Assembly: GCA_964535315.1 (NCBI GenBank)
Contig: CAZHTS010000093.1
Span: 1-17,536 of the forward strand
Length of the DNA stretch: 17,536 nucleotides
Direction of reading: 5' to 3'
Source of the DNA: CAZHTS01 sp964535315
GTDB lineage: Bacteria > Chloroflexota > Anaerolineae > Anaerolineales > Anaerolineaceae
The translations under genes and the position numbers were made by a program. This document shows positions 8,289-14,918 of the stretch, piece after piece. Under the pieces are notes generated by a model that saw only the letters and a program-made list of their open reading frames with translations, made no database searches and was not told the DNA's origin. Position 1 is the stretch's first letter; each line of letters starts with the position of its first letter.

Positions 8289-9134
8289 TTAGCCTTTGAC
8301 GCCGCCGGCGGTCAGGCCGGCAATAAACCACTTCTGAGCGACGAAGTAGAAGAAGAGGACAGGGGCCACGCTGATAAAAGCGCCGGTCATCAACCAGGTC
8401 CAGTGCATCACATTGTTGCCCTGCATTAAGGCGATGCCAACCACCAGGGTGCGGAGTTCTTCGCTGTTGGTGACGATCAGCGGCCAGAGGAAATCGTTCC
8501 AGGTGCTGATGAAGGTGAAGATGGCCAGGATGGCCATGGCCGGCGCCGAGAGCGGCATGTAGATGTGCCAGAAGATGCCGAAATCGCTGGCGCCATCCAT
8601 GCGCGCCGCTTCCATGAATTCATCCGGGATGTTTTTCATGTATTGCCAGACGAGGAAGATGCCAAAGGCGGTGGTGGCCGTGGGCAGGATGAGCGCCTGA
8701 TAGGTGTTGATCCAGCCAAAGGATTGGATGACGCGGTAGAGCTCGATGAGCAAAACCTGGCTGGGGACGAGAATGGTGGCCAGCAGCAGCGAGAATAATT
8801 TGTCGCGCCCCGGAAACCTGAGCTTGGCGAAGGCGAAGGCCGCCAGCGAATCAAAGAAGATGTTGAGCACGACCACCGAGAGCGTCACAAAAACGCTGTT
8901 GAAGAAGTAGCGCGGAAAATTTCCCAGGCTGTTCCAGATGTAGATGTAGTTATCCAGGTTGAACGTTTCGGGGAACAATTTGGGGGGCAGGATGAAAATC
9001 TCCGCTTCCGTTTTAAAGGTCGATAGGAACATCCACAGAAACGGAAACACGGTGATGAGGGTGCCGATGATGAGGAAGGTGTAGAGGAAACACTGGACGA
9101 TGGTTTTGCGTAATTTTTGACTGTGCGGGTTCAT
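8289..9134 (-). CDS. CUT1 ABC sugar permease, MalG type (system 2)
   Basis: Inner-membrane permease of 281 aa with about six hydrophobic segments. The EAA loop is EFMEAARMDGASDFGIFWHI, followed by YMPLSAPAM, and the C-terminus (WFIAGLTAGGVKG) is MalG-like. The open frame continues upstream to 9653, but that extension runs inside the MalF-type gene in another frame and has no membrane character. The ATG at 9134 has a GGAGGAAAT Shine-Dalgarno at the right distance, which fixes the start. It lies 17 bp after the MalF-type stop and is the partner subunit of that permease. It is similar in sequence and layout to 1964-2803. Confidence 0.92.
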   Translation of the reverse strand: MNPHSQKLRKTIVQCFLYTFLIIGTLITVFPFLWMFLSTFKTEAEIFILPPKLFPETFNLDNYIYIWNSLGNFPRYFFNSVFVTLSVVVLNIFFDSLAAFAFAKLRFPGRDKLFSLLLATILVPSQVLLIELYRVIQSFGWINTYQALILPTATTAFGIFLVWQYMKNIPDEFMEAARMDGASDFGIFWHIYMPLSAPAMAILAIFTFISTWNDFLWPLIVTNSEELRTLVVGIALMQGNNVMHWTWLMTGAFISVAPVLFFYFVAQKWFIAGLTAGGVKG

Positions 9135-9151
9135 CTTTATTTCCTCCACGG

Positions 9152-10030
9152 CTAATCGGCCTGTTTGCGGTTGAAGTAAAGATTGAGGAGCGAGAAGATC
9201 AACAAGAACAGGAAGATGATGATGCCAACTGCATTGGCTTCTCCCAATTGGAGATGGGTGAAGCGAAGGAACAGGTCGTACATCACGGTGCGGGTGGCGT
9301 TCATCGGCCCGCCCTGTGTCATGATATAGACCTGGGTGAAGACCATGACGGCCCCGGACACACCGGTAATGGAGAGAAAGAGGAAGGTGTAGCGCAATTC
9401 TGGGAGGGTGATGTTTGTAAATTGCTGGAAAAAGCTGGCGCCATCCAGCATGGCGGCTTCGTAGTATTCTTTGGGAATGCCTTCCAACGCGGCCAGGAAG
9501 ATGACCAGCGAATAGCCAAATCCCTGCCAGGCGCTGGTAATGACGATGGCGGGCATGGCGTTTTGCGGGCTGCCGAGGAAAGACATGGGGGCAATCCCGA
9601 TCAACGCCAACACGCCGTTGATTAACCCGCGTTTGAGGTACAGCATTCTCCACAGCATGGATACCGCCACCATGTTGGTGACCACGGGCATGAAAAAGGT
9701 GCCCCGGAAAAAGCCCTTTCCGACGGAGACCTGGTGGATGATCAGGGCGCTGATCAGGGCAATGCCCACGCCTACCGCCAGCGATTCAACGGTGAACACC
9801 AGGGTGTTCTGGATGGCGGTGGTAAACATCTCGTCTTTAAAGAGCGTGATGTAGTTTTCTATTCCTATCCAGCGCTGGGTGGTACCGTCGTAATCGGTGA
9901 AACTGGTGTAGATGGCGCGCACAAACGGGATCAGGAAGAACACAACCAACGATAAGGTCGGCGCCAGGGTAAACAGGTAGCCGCTTCTTCCTTCCCATAT
10001 TTGCCGGAGCAAGCTCTTGTGTTTCGTCAT
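9152..10030 (-). CDS. CUT1 ABC sugar permease, MalF type (system 2)
   Basis: Inner-membrane permease of 292 aa, with a cytoplasmic N-terminus and about six membrane helices. The EAA loop reads EYYEAAMLDGASFFQQFTNI, then TLPELR. The segments FFMPVVTNMVAVSMLW and QGFGYSLVIFLAALEGIPKE parallel those in the 2812-3702 permease. The start at 10030 is preceded by AAGG with a 9-nt spacer. That site directly abuts the 3' arm of an intercistronic hairpin, so its translation may depend on RNA folding. It works with the 8289-9134 subunit and binding protein 2. The ATPase is not encoded here. Confidence 0.92.
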   Translation of the reverse strand: MTKHKSLLRQIWEGRSGYLFTLAPTLSLVVFFLIPFVRAIYTSFTDYDGTTQRWIGIENYITLFKDEMFTTAIQNTLVFTVESLAVGVGIALISALIIHQVSVGKGFFRGTFFMPVVTNMVAVSMLWRMLYLKRGLINGVLALIGIAPMSFLGSPQNAMPAIVITSAWQGFGYSLVIFLAALEGIPKEYYEAAMLDGASFFQQFTNITLPELRYTFLFLSITGVSGAVMVFTQVYIMTQGGPMNATRTVMYDLFLRFTHLQLGEANAVGIIIFLFLLIFSLLNLYFNRKQAD

Positions 10031-10042
10031 CGAGGATTACCT

Positions 10043-10087
10043 TGTGGGGGAGAGCTATCCGGTACCTCCCCCACAGGTACCGGATAG
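10043..10087 (-). promoter_or_regulatory. Two mutually exclusive hairpins upstream of the MalF-type permease
   Basis: In the 69-bp gap between binding protein 2 and its permease, CTATCCGGTACC (10055-10066) pairs perfectly with GGTACCGGATAG (10076-10087), giving a 12-bp stem with a 9-nt loop. TGTGGGGGAG (10043-10052) pairs perfectly with CTCCCCCACA (10066-10075), giving a 10-bp stem with a 13-nt loop. The second stem uses the loop of the first, so both cannot form together. On the minus-strand RNA the stem nearer the permease ends at the AAGG ribosome site. The arrangement looks like an RNA switch or a processing/stability element; no U-tract follows, so a simple terminator is unlikely. Confidence 0.7.
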
Positions 10088-10099
10088 GACTGAATCTAT

Positions 10100-11572
10100 T
10101 TATTTCCCGATTACGTCGTTGGACTGCTTTACACCGTCATCCAGCGTGGCCTGGATATCGGCGCCGCCAACGAAGATCTTCTCGAGCGACTGGGTCACGA
10201 TGGTAGAAACTTTGGTCCATTCCTTGATGGTCGGATTGGGTTTCCCGGCGTTGATGGTCTCTTTGAAGATGGTGATGGCCGACTGGTTGCTGAAGTAGGC
10301 ATCCGGTTCGGTTACTTCGGCGCTTTCCAGGGCTTCCAACTGGGCCGGGGCGGCGCCGGAGGTCTTCCACACGGCGATGGCGTTATCGGTGCGGCTCAGG
10401 AATTCGACCAGCTTCCAGGCTTCCTGCGGGTGCTTCGATTTGGCCATGATGGAGAGATGCACGCCGCCGATGTGGGTGCCGAATTTGCCGTCCTGGGTGG
10501 GGAGCTTGGCCACTTTCCATTTGCCCGAGAGTTCGGGGGCCGAGGTGCGCAGCACGCCCATCATGTAGGGGCCGTTGATGAAGGAAGCAACCTGGCCGCT
10601 CTTGACCAGGGTGGTCAGATCGCCGGTTTCGGGGGTGATCAGCAGGGCGCTTTGTTCGTCAAACATTTTCTTGACGAAGGTCAGCGATTTGACCGCCTCG
10701 GGGGAATTGAAGGCGGCTTTGCCCGAGTCATCCAGATACTGTCCGCCAAAGGCGTACAGATAGGGATCCCAACTGTTCCAGTAGGCGTCTAAGGCCGTGC
10801 CGTAAACACCCTTGGCGGGATCAGAGACCTTCTTGAACGCGGCGGCCAGTTCGTCCCAGGTGGCGGGGATTTCTTTGATGCCGGCGGCTTCGAACAGGTC
10901 GGCGCGGTAGTAGAGGGCGTAGGCATCGAAATCGTAGGGGATGCCGTAGACCTTATCGCCGTCTTTGGCCGCTTCGAGCGAGCCCTTGGGCAGGACTTCT
11001 TCGAACTTCTTGCCGTTGATCATGCCGCCGCTCAGCGGGGTCATGTCCAGGTAAGCGCCCGAGGCTTTGTATTCGGGGGCCCACATCAGGCCGGTGGTAA
11101 CCACGTCCGGGACTTCGCCCGAAGAGATGGCGATGGGCAGTTTCTGCCAGAAGCCGTCCCAGCCCACTTCTTCGAATTTGACCTTGATGCCGGGGTTCTC
11201 TTTTTCAAACTGCGGGATGAGGGGTTTGATGGGGGTGGTGTCGCCGTAGAAATCCCAGACCGAGATCTCTACGACCTGACCGGCCGCAGCGGGCGCTTCG
11301 GGGGCCTGGGTCGGTTCGGCGGCGGCAGGAGCCTGAGTAGGCTCGGCGGCGGCGGGNNNNNNNNNNNNNNNNNNNNNNNNNNNNNNNNNNNNNNNNNNNN
11401 NNNNNNNNNNNNNNNNNNNNNNNNNNNNNNNNNNNNNNNNNNNNNNNNNNNNNNNNGGCTCGGCGGCGGCGGGCGCCTGGGTCGGTTGTGCCGCCGGCGC
11501 AGGGGTGCTGGCGGCACAGGCCGAGAGAATCATGCTGGTAACCAACAGAATTGCCAAAACAGTCTTTTTCAT
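10100..11572 (-). CDS. Extracellular sugar-binding lipoprotein, family 1 SBP (system 2), interrupted by assembly gap
   Basis: CUT1 solute-binding protein of about 490 codons as assembled. A lipoprotein signal (lipobox LSAC, Cys at residue 19) is followed by an Ala/Pro/Thr/Gln linker made of PTQAPAAAE repeats, inside which lies a 100-N gap. The binding domain then begins (VEISVWDFYGDTTPIKPLI). The block YDFDAYALYYRADLFE is identical to one in binding protein 1, so the two are paralogues. The start at 11572 is supported by GAGGAG 5 nt upstream; the ATG at 11584 would overlap that site. The reading frame stays open through 100 Ns, but the real linker length is unknown. The linker here is much longer than in system 1, as if the domain must reach further from the membrane. 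The ligand is unknown. Confidence 0.9.
   Translation of the reverse strand: MKKTVLAILLVTSMILSACAASTPAPAAQPTQAPAAAEXXXXXXXXXXXXXXXXXXXXXXXXXXXXXXXXXXPAAAEPTQAPAAAEPTQAPEAPAAAGQVVEISVWDFYGDTTPIKPLIPQFEKENPGIKVKFEEVGWDGFWQKLPIAISSGEVPDVVTTGLMWAPEYKASGAYLDMTPLSGGMINGKKFEEVLPKGSLEAAKDGDKVYGIPYDFDAYALYYRADLFEAAGIKEIPATWDELAAAFKKVSDPAKGVYGTALDAYWNSWDPYLYAFGGQYLDDSGKAAFNSPEAVKSLTFVKKMFDEQSALLITPETGDLTTLVKSGQVASFINGPYMMGVLRTSAPELSGKWKVAKLPTQDGKFGTHIGGVHLSIMAKSKHPQEAWKLVEFLSRTDNAIAVWKTSGAAPAQLEALESAEVTEPDAYFSNQSAITIFKETINAGKPNPTIKEWTKVSTIVTQSLEKIFVGGADIQATLDDGVKQSNDVIGK
11303..11497 (-). repeat. Tandem 27-bp repeats coding the PTQAPAAAE linker, containing the gap
   Basis: On both sides of the Ns the sequence encodes the 9-residue unit PTQAPAAAE in tandem, with slightly varied codons. 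The units encode the disordered linker between the lipid anchor and the binding domain. Such GC-rich 27-bp repeats commonly defeat short-read assembly and vary in copy number between strains. Confidence 0.8.
11357..11456. other. Assembly gap of 100 Ns
   Basis: There are exactly 100 Ns, the conventional placeholder for a scaffold gap of unknown size. If the flanking 9-residue repeats continue in phase, the true missing length should be 10 + 27n bases (91 or 118, for example) and not 100. The gap therefore should not be read as a real length. Confidence 0.98.
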
Positions 11573-11645
11573 TGTTCTCCTCACGTGTTAATTACGAAAT
11601 GGATGGGCCTTACTACCTGCATCGAAGTTTCTTGTGCGATCACCT

Positions 11646-11659
11646 CCATAAATTTATGG
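11646..11659. promoter_or_regulatory. 14-bp perfect palindrome at the DUF4127/SBP2 junction, possible operator
   Basis: CCATAAATTTATGG is a perfect 14-bp palindrome that overlaps the DUF4127 stop codon and lies about 75 bp upstream of binding protein 2. It is AT-rich at the centre, unlike its surroundings. It could be a repressor or activator site for an internal promoter of the system 2 transporter. No convincing -35/-10 pair is visible next to it. Confidence 0.4.
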
Positions 11660-13339
11660 TTCGACGTTTATTTCAAACCCGATTTCAAACAGGCGCTGCC
11701 AGGGCAGGTAGAAATCGGAGAGGCGTACTGCTTTCAACGCCCCCGCCTGCGCAAACAATTCTGCCAGGCGTTTCACGTGCTGCTGTAATCTGGCTTCGAT
11801 CCTCTGGGCGATCTCCCCGGCGATTTTTTCGTCTTCGATGCGTTGTTCGCCCGGCTCAAGCCCATAGCGGGGCATATCTTGCAGCAGGCTGACCGATCGC
11901 TCGACTGCCTGGTAGCAATAGTCATCCACAAACCGCAGCAGCAGGAACTCGAGCTGGGCCTTTTGCCGTTCGGGCGTCAGCCCCTCCTCTTTGGCGATGT
12001 GGTGGATGACCGCCTGGGCGATGACCGTTCCCAGGGTGTTGCCGGCGGTGTTCCAGCCGCCGTAGCTGGCCAGGTGGGCCACTTCGGGGTGTTCGAGCAG
12101 TTCGCCGCCCAGGATCAGGTCGCTGCCGTTGACGAAGGCCACGTCGGCGACGGCTACTTCTTCCCCGCTGCGGATCTGCTCCACCAGCGAGCGGGTGAAT
12201 TCTTCCGGGCTGCGCCGGGGGGTCTGCATTTCGCGGCGGGTACGCCGGAAGTATTCGTCTGTAAACAGTTGGTCGACGTACTCTTGCAGGCTGGCGGGAA
12301 CGAGTTGGGAGAGTTCGTCGTGAGTGTACTGGGCGGCCCATTGTAGTTCGCCTGTGCCCTGCTGGATGGCCGGGGCATTGATATACAGCAGGAAATCGGC
12401 TTCTTGCGGCGTTTCGGCCAGGATGCCGCCCAGAGGGGCGAGGTGCGCCTTGAGCAGTTCTAGCATGGGGCGGTCTTCATATTCGGTCAGGAGAGTCGCC
12501 GAACTGGAACTGCTGCTGCGCGGGTAGACACGCGGCGTAAACGCGCTCCGGTCGCAAATACAGCGGGTGAGCAGCAGGCAGCCGATTTCGTCGCCGCCCG
12601 GGTAGGTGATGGCTTTTTGCGTCAGGCCCTTGCGGCGGATGAGCATTTGCAGCTGGCGCGCCTCGGCGATATTCCAACCGTATTCCATGGTGTCGTCTTG
12701 CGGCAGCAGCAAATAATCGATCACCCCGTTTTGCACCAGATCGAGCATGTAGCGGTTGACGCGATGATTGCGGGTGCGGATGCCCAGGTAGTCGGTGTAG
12801 ATTTCCACCGGGATCTGTTTTTTAAGTGCGTCTCTTTCGTCGATTTCGGCTTTGCTGGCTTCATGCAACGCCGATTTATGTTCGAGGTAAGAGAGGCGGA
12901 ACATGCGGGCGCCGTATTCGCCCCAGTAATATTTTTCTTCCTCGCTCGAGTTGTCGCGACTTACCCGCTGGATGACGCTCGAGGCGTAAATGACCTGCTG
13001 CGGGTTGGCCTGTTTTAGTTCCTGGATGACGGATAATTTTTCGACGGCCTGTTCAAAGGTGTCGGGAGCGGAGCGCGAGGGAATTAACCCACCGTAGGCC
13101 AGGGTATCTGCGCCGACGATGATGGCGTCTGCGGATGGGGCGTTTTCTTTGAGCCAGGCGACCATCTGGGCGTGCTGTGACTGCCGCCAGGGGTTGCCCA
13201 GCCACGAACGCGGCGGGAGCATGACCTGAACGCCGGCGATTTTTGCCAACAGCAGCGGGTAGTCGTAATTGACCGGGCGATCGTCAAGCGGCAACATCAC
13301 GATTTTGTGGATGTGTTTGGCGGTTCCTTGTGGGGGCAT
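11654..13339 (-). CDS. DUF4127 family protein, function unknown
   Basis: This 561-aa protein has no signal peptide or membrane segment and is predicted cytoplasmic. It matches DUF4127 by recognisable conserved blocks: MLPLDDRPVNYD (15-26), DTLAYGGLIPSR (78-89), LPQDDTMEYGWN in the middle, and YGGWNTAGNTLGT in the C-terminal half. The Asp/Arg/Asn-rich blocks look like active-site residues, but I know of no established reaction for this family. It starts 4 bp after nanE and is followed by a sugar-binding lipoprotein, so it is probably part of amino-sugar or glycan processing. Length is typical for the family as I know it. The start ATG (13339) has only a weak GAAG-type ribosome site, consistent with coupling to nanE. 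Confidence 0.85.
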   Translation of the reverse strand: MPPQGTAKHIHKIVMLPLDDRPVNYDYPLLLAKIAGVQVMLPPRSWLGNPWRQSQHAQMVAWLKENAPSADAIIVGADTLAYGGLIPSRSAPDTFEQAVEKLSVIQELKQANPQQVIYASSVIQRVSRDNSSEEEKYYWGEYGARMFRLSYLEHKSALHEASKAEIDERDALKKQIPVEIYTDYLGIRTRNHRVNRYMLDLVQNGVIDYLLLPQDDTMEYGWNIAEARQLQMLIRRKGLTQKAITYPGGDEIGCLLLTRCICDRSAFTPRVYPRSSSSSSATLLTEYEDRPMLELLKAHLAPLGGILAETPQEADFLLYINAPAIQQGTGELQWAAQYTHDELSQLVPASLQEYVDQLFTDEYFRRTRREMQTPRRSPEEFTRSLVEQIRSGEEVAVADVAFVNGSDLILGGELLEHPEVAHLASYGGWNTAGNTLGTVIAQAVIHHIAKEEGLTPERQKAQLEFLLLRFVDDYCYQAVERSVSLLQDMPRYGLEPGEQRIEDEKIAGEIAQRIEARLQQHVKRLAELFAQAGALKAVRLSDFYLPWQRLFEIGFEINVEP

Positions 13340-13343
13340 GGGT

Positions 13344-14051
13344 TCACTTCTTTCGGGTGTTCTGGATGGCGCGGGTGAATTGGGCGGTGATCCATTGCGG
13401 ACGGGTGATGGCGCTGCCGACCACGACGGCGTGCGCCCCCAGGTGCAGGGCGAACACTACTTCTTGTGGGGTAGAAATGCGCCCTTCGGCAATTACAGGG
13501 ATCCCTTTGGGCTGGAGCGCTTTGACGATTTTGTCGAGCAAGACGAAATCGGGGCCGGGCAGCAGGGGGCTGTACGAGGTGTACCCGGATAAAGTGATGC
13601 CTACGAAATCGGCTCCATCCTCGGCAGCCTGCAAACCTTCTTCAAAGGTGGAGATGTCGGCAAAGGCGGGTTTGCCGAGTTCATGGATAGCGGCGATCAT
13701 CTGCTTTACCGGCAGATTGTCGGGGCGCTGGCGCTGTGTGGCGTCAAAGGCGATGATGTCGGCCCCGGCGGCGGCGATTTGCCTGGCATGTTCGATGGTG
13801 GGGGTGATCCTGACCTCGTAGCCCGGCAGATCATCCTTGAACAACCCGATGATGGGGAGTGCGACGGTGTGATGGATGGCGGCAATGTCCTCGGGGCCGT
13901 TGGCGCGAATGGCGATGGCGCCGCCCTGTTGTGCGGCGTTGGCCATGGCCGCCATGATGTGGGCCCCATGCAGTGGTTCATCGGGTAACGCCTGACACGA
14001 GACGATCAGACCGCCTTTGATTTGAGCGATGATGGAATCTTTTTTTTGCAT
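13344..14051 (-). CDS. nanE: N-acetylmannosamine-6-phosphate 2-epimerase
   Basis: NanE interconverts ManNAc-6-P and GlcNAc-6-P in the cytoplasm. The 235-aa length is right for the family. The sequence is a (beta/alpha)8 barrel beginning GGLIVSCQALPDEPLH, and shows the expected active-site residues: R49 (AIRANG), K72 (GLFKDDLPGYE), D132 (FADIST) and E189 with R191 (VIAEGR). The phosphate-binding HAVVVGSAITRP near the end is also typical. It begins 2 bp after gntR and ends 4 bp before the DUF4127 gene, so it is co-transcribed with both. The lack of a sialic acid lyase in the window suggests that ManNAc, or its phosphate, reaches it by another route, such as the ROK kinase at 1077-1967. Confidence 0.95.
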   Translation of the reverse strand: MQKKDSIIAQIKGGLIVSCQALPDEPLHGAHIMAAMANAAQQGGAIAIRANGPEDIAAIHHTVALPIIGLFKDDLPGYEVRITPTIEHARQIAAAGADIIAFDATQRQRPDNLPVKQMIAAIHELGKPAFADISTFEEGLQAAEDGADFVGITLSGYTSYSPLLPGPDFVLLDKIVKALQPKGIPVIAEGRISTPQEVVFALHLGAHAVVVGSAITRPQWITAQFTRAIQNTRKK

Positions 14052-14053
14052 AA

Positions 14054-14788
14054 TTACCTGATAAATTGACGTCCGGAATAAAAGGTGAAGCGGTCGCCCC
14101 GGTATACCGAGGTGGTGACTTCGATGACGTCATAATTGGGGGAGAATGTAACGCGATGGGCAGTCAATACGGGCGCGCCGGGTTCAAGGTTGAGATAACT
14201 GGCCTCTTCTTTTGTGGCGCGGGTGGCTTCAATTTCTGCGTCGGCCCAGGTGGGGACGATTTTGAATTTTTCGCTCATCAGTTTGTAGAGCGAGGTGTTG
14301 TTGAGGTCTTCGTCGAGCAGCCCTGGGTACAATTTACAGGGCAGATAACAGGATTCAACGGCCACGGGTTCGTTGTCGGAATAGCGCAGGCGTTTCAGGA
14401 AATAGGCGTGTTCGCCTTCTTCCAGCTGTAATTGCATGCGGATTTCGGTGGCCGGGTCGAGTTCCTTGAACTCCAGGAGTTTTGCGCCGGGGGTGCGGCC
14501 GCGCGAGCGCATGTCTTCGCTGAAACTGCCGAAGCCGGTGATGTCGCGGATGCGCGATTGCGCCACAAAGGTGCCGCGGCCCTGCTGCCGGAAGGCGCGA
14601 CCCTGATGGACGAGTTCATCGAGCGCTCGCTTGGCGGTGATGCGGCTGACCTGATACTCCTGCGCCAGTTCGGCTTCGGTGGGCAGCTGCTGGCCTGGTT
14701 TGAGCAAACCCTGTTTGATCTTCTCGATGATATCCATCTGGATACGGAAGTACATGGGGGTGTGGAGGTCTGAGTAATTTGAGGGCAT
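14054..14788 (-). CDS. GntR-family regulator with UTRA domain (HutC/NagR-like)
   Basis: This 244-aa protein has an N-terminal winged helix (about 10-78; LPTEAELAQEYQVSRITAKRA is the helix-turn-helix, followed by the GRGTFVA wing) and a UTRA ligand-binding domain (about 95-235). In NagR/DasR-type members the ligand is a phosphorylated amino sugar such as GlcNAc-6-P or GlcN-6-P. It is the first gene of the minus-strand run and sits 2 bp before nanE, so it probably controls this operon and itself. The ATG at 14788 is the first good start, but no Shine-Dalgarno precedes it; the upstream bases are pyrimidine-rich (CCTCCCTCTT). A later ATG at residue 12 also lacks a ribosome site and would cut into the HTH domain. 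A short-leader or weakly translated message is possible. Confidence 0.9.
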   Translation of the reverse strand: MPSNYSDLHTPMYFRIQMDIIEKIKQGLLKPGQQLPTEAELAQEYQVSRITAKRALDELVHQGRAFRQQGRGTFVAQSRIRDITGFGSFSEDMRSRGRTPGAKLLEFKELDPATEIRMQLQLEEGEHAYFLKRLRYSDNEPVAVESCYLPCKLYPGLLDEDLNNTSLYKLMSEKFKIVPTWADAEIEATRATKEEASYLNLEPGAPVLTAHRVTFSPNYDVIEVTTSVYRGDRFTFYSGRQFIR

Positions 14789-14812
14789 AAGAGGGAGGAC
14801 TTTTTAGATATA

Positions 14813-14824
14813 TTGATATATCAA
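14813..14824. promoter_or_regulatory. 12-bp perfect palindrome, candidate GntR operator with overlapping minus-strand promoter
   Basis: TTGATATATCAA is a perfect palindrome 25 bp upstream of the gntR start in the divergent intergenic region. On the minus strand a TTGTTA...TATCTA pair with a 16-bp spacer would bracket it, placing the start of transcription about 10 nt before the ATG. A site between -35 and -10 fits autorepression. It does not match the TGGTCTAGACCA-like site of NagR/DasR, so the assignment to this regulator is inferred from position only. Confidence 0.5.
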
Positions 14825-14856
14825 CATAACAAAATCATATACCGAAACCGGCCAGG

Positions 14857-14870
14857 AGTCAATAGTCAAT
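14857..14870 (+). repeat. Tandem 7-mer upstream of the DinB-like gene promoter
   Basis: AGTCAAT occurs twice in direct succession (14857-14863 and 14864-14870), ending 10 bp before the extended -10 element of the plus-strand promoter. It occupies the -35 area, where no good -35 hexamer is seen, so it could be a regulator site. Chance is possible. Confidence 0.35.
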
Positions 14871-14880
14871 TTGCCCGGCG

Positions 14881-14889
14881 TGATATAAT
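14881..14889 (+). promoter_or_regulatory. Extended -10 promoter for the DinB/ClbS-like gene
   Basis: TGATATAAT matches the extended -10 consensus TGnTATAAT exactly and lies 29 bp before the ATG at 14919. Transcription would begin near 14896, leaving a leader of about 23 nt with a GAGGGA ribosome site. There is no clear -35, which extended -10 promoters can do without. Confidence 0.65.
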
Positions 14890-14918
14890 AGGCCATACTC
14901 TTTTTCTGAGGGACTTTG

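Noticed and set aside
9135..9653. N-terminal extension of the MalG-type permease of system 2
   Set aside because: It lies inside the MalF-type gene in another frame, has no membrane character, and a strong ribosome site precedes the ATG at 9134.
10043..10087. Hairpins read as an intrinsic terminator
   Set aside because: No U-tract follows on the minus-strand transcript, and the permease begins 12 bp later with its own ribosome site.
11357..11456. The N run as a biological insertion or frameshift
   Set aside because: Exactly 100 Ns is a scaffold placeholder, and both flanks are the same repeat in the same gene.
14813..14824. NagR/DasR-type operator in the intergenic region
   Set aside because: No TGGTCTAGACCA-like sequence was found; the palindrome present has a different sequence, so it is listed only as a candidate operator.
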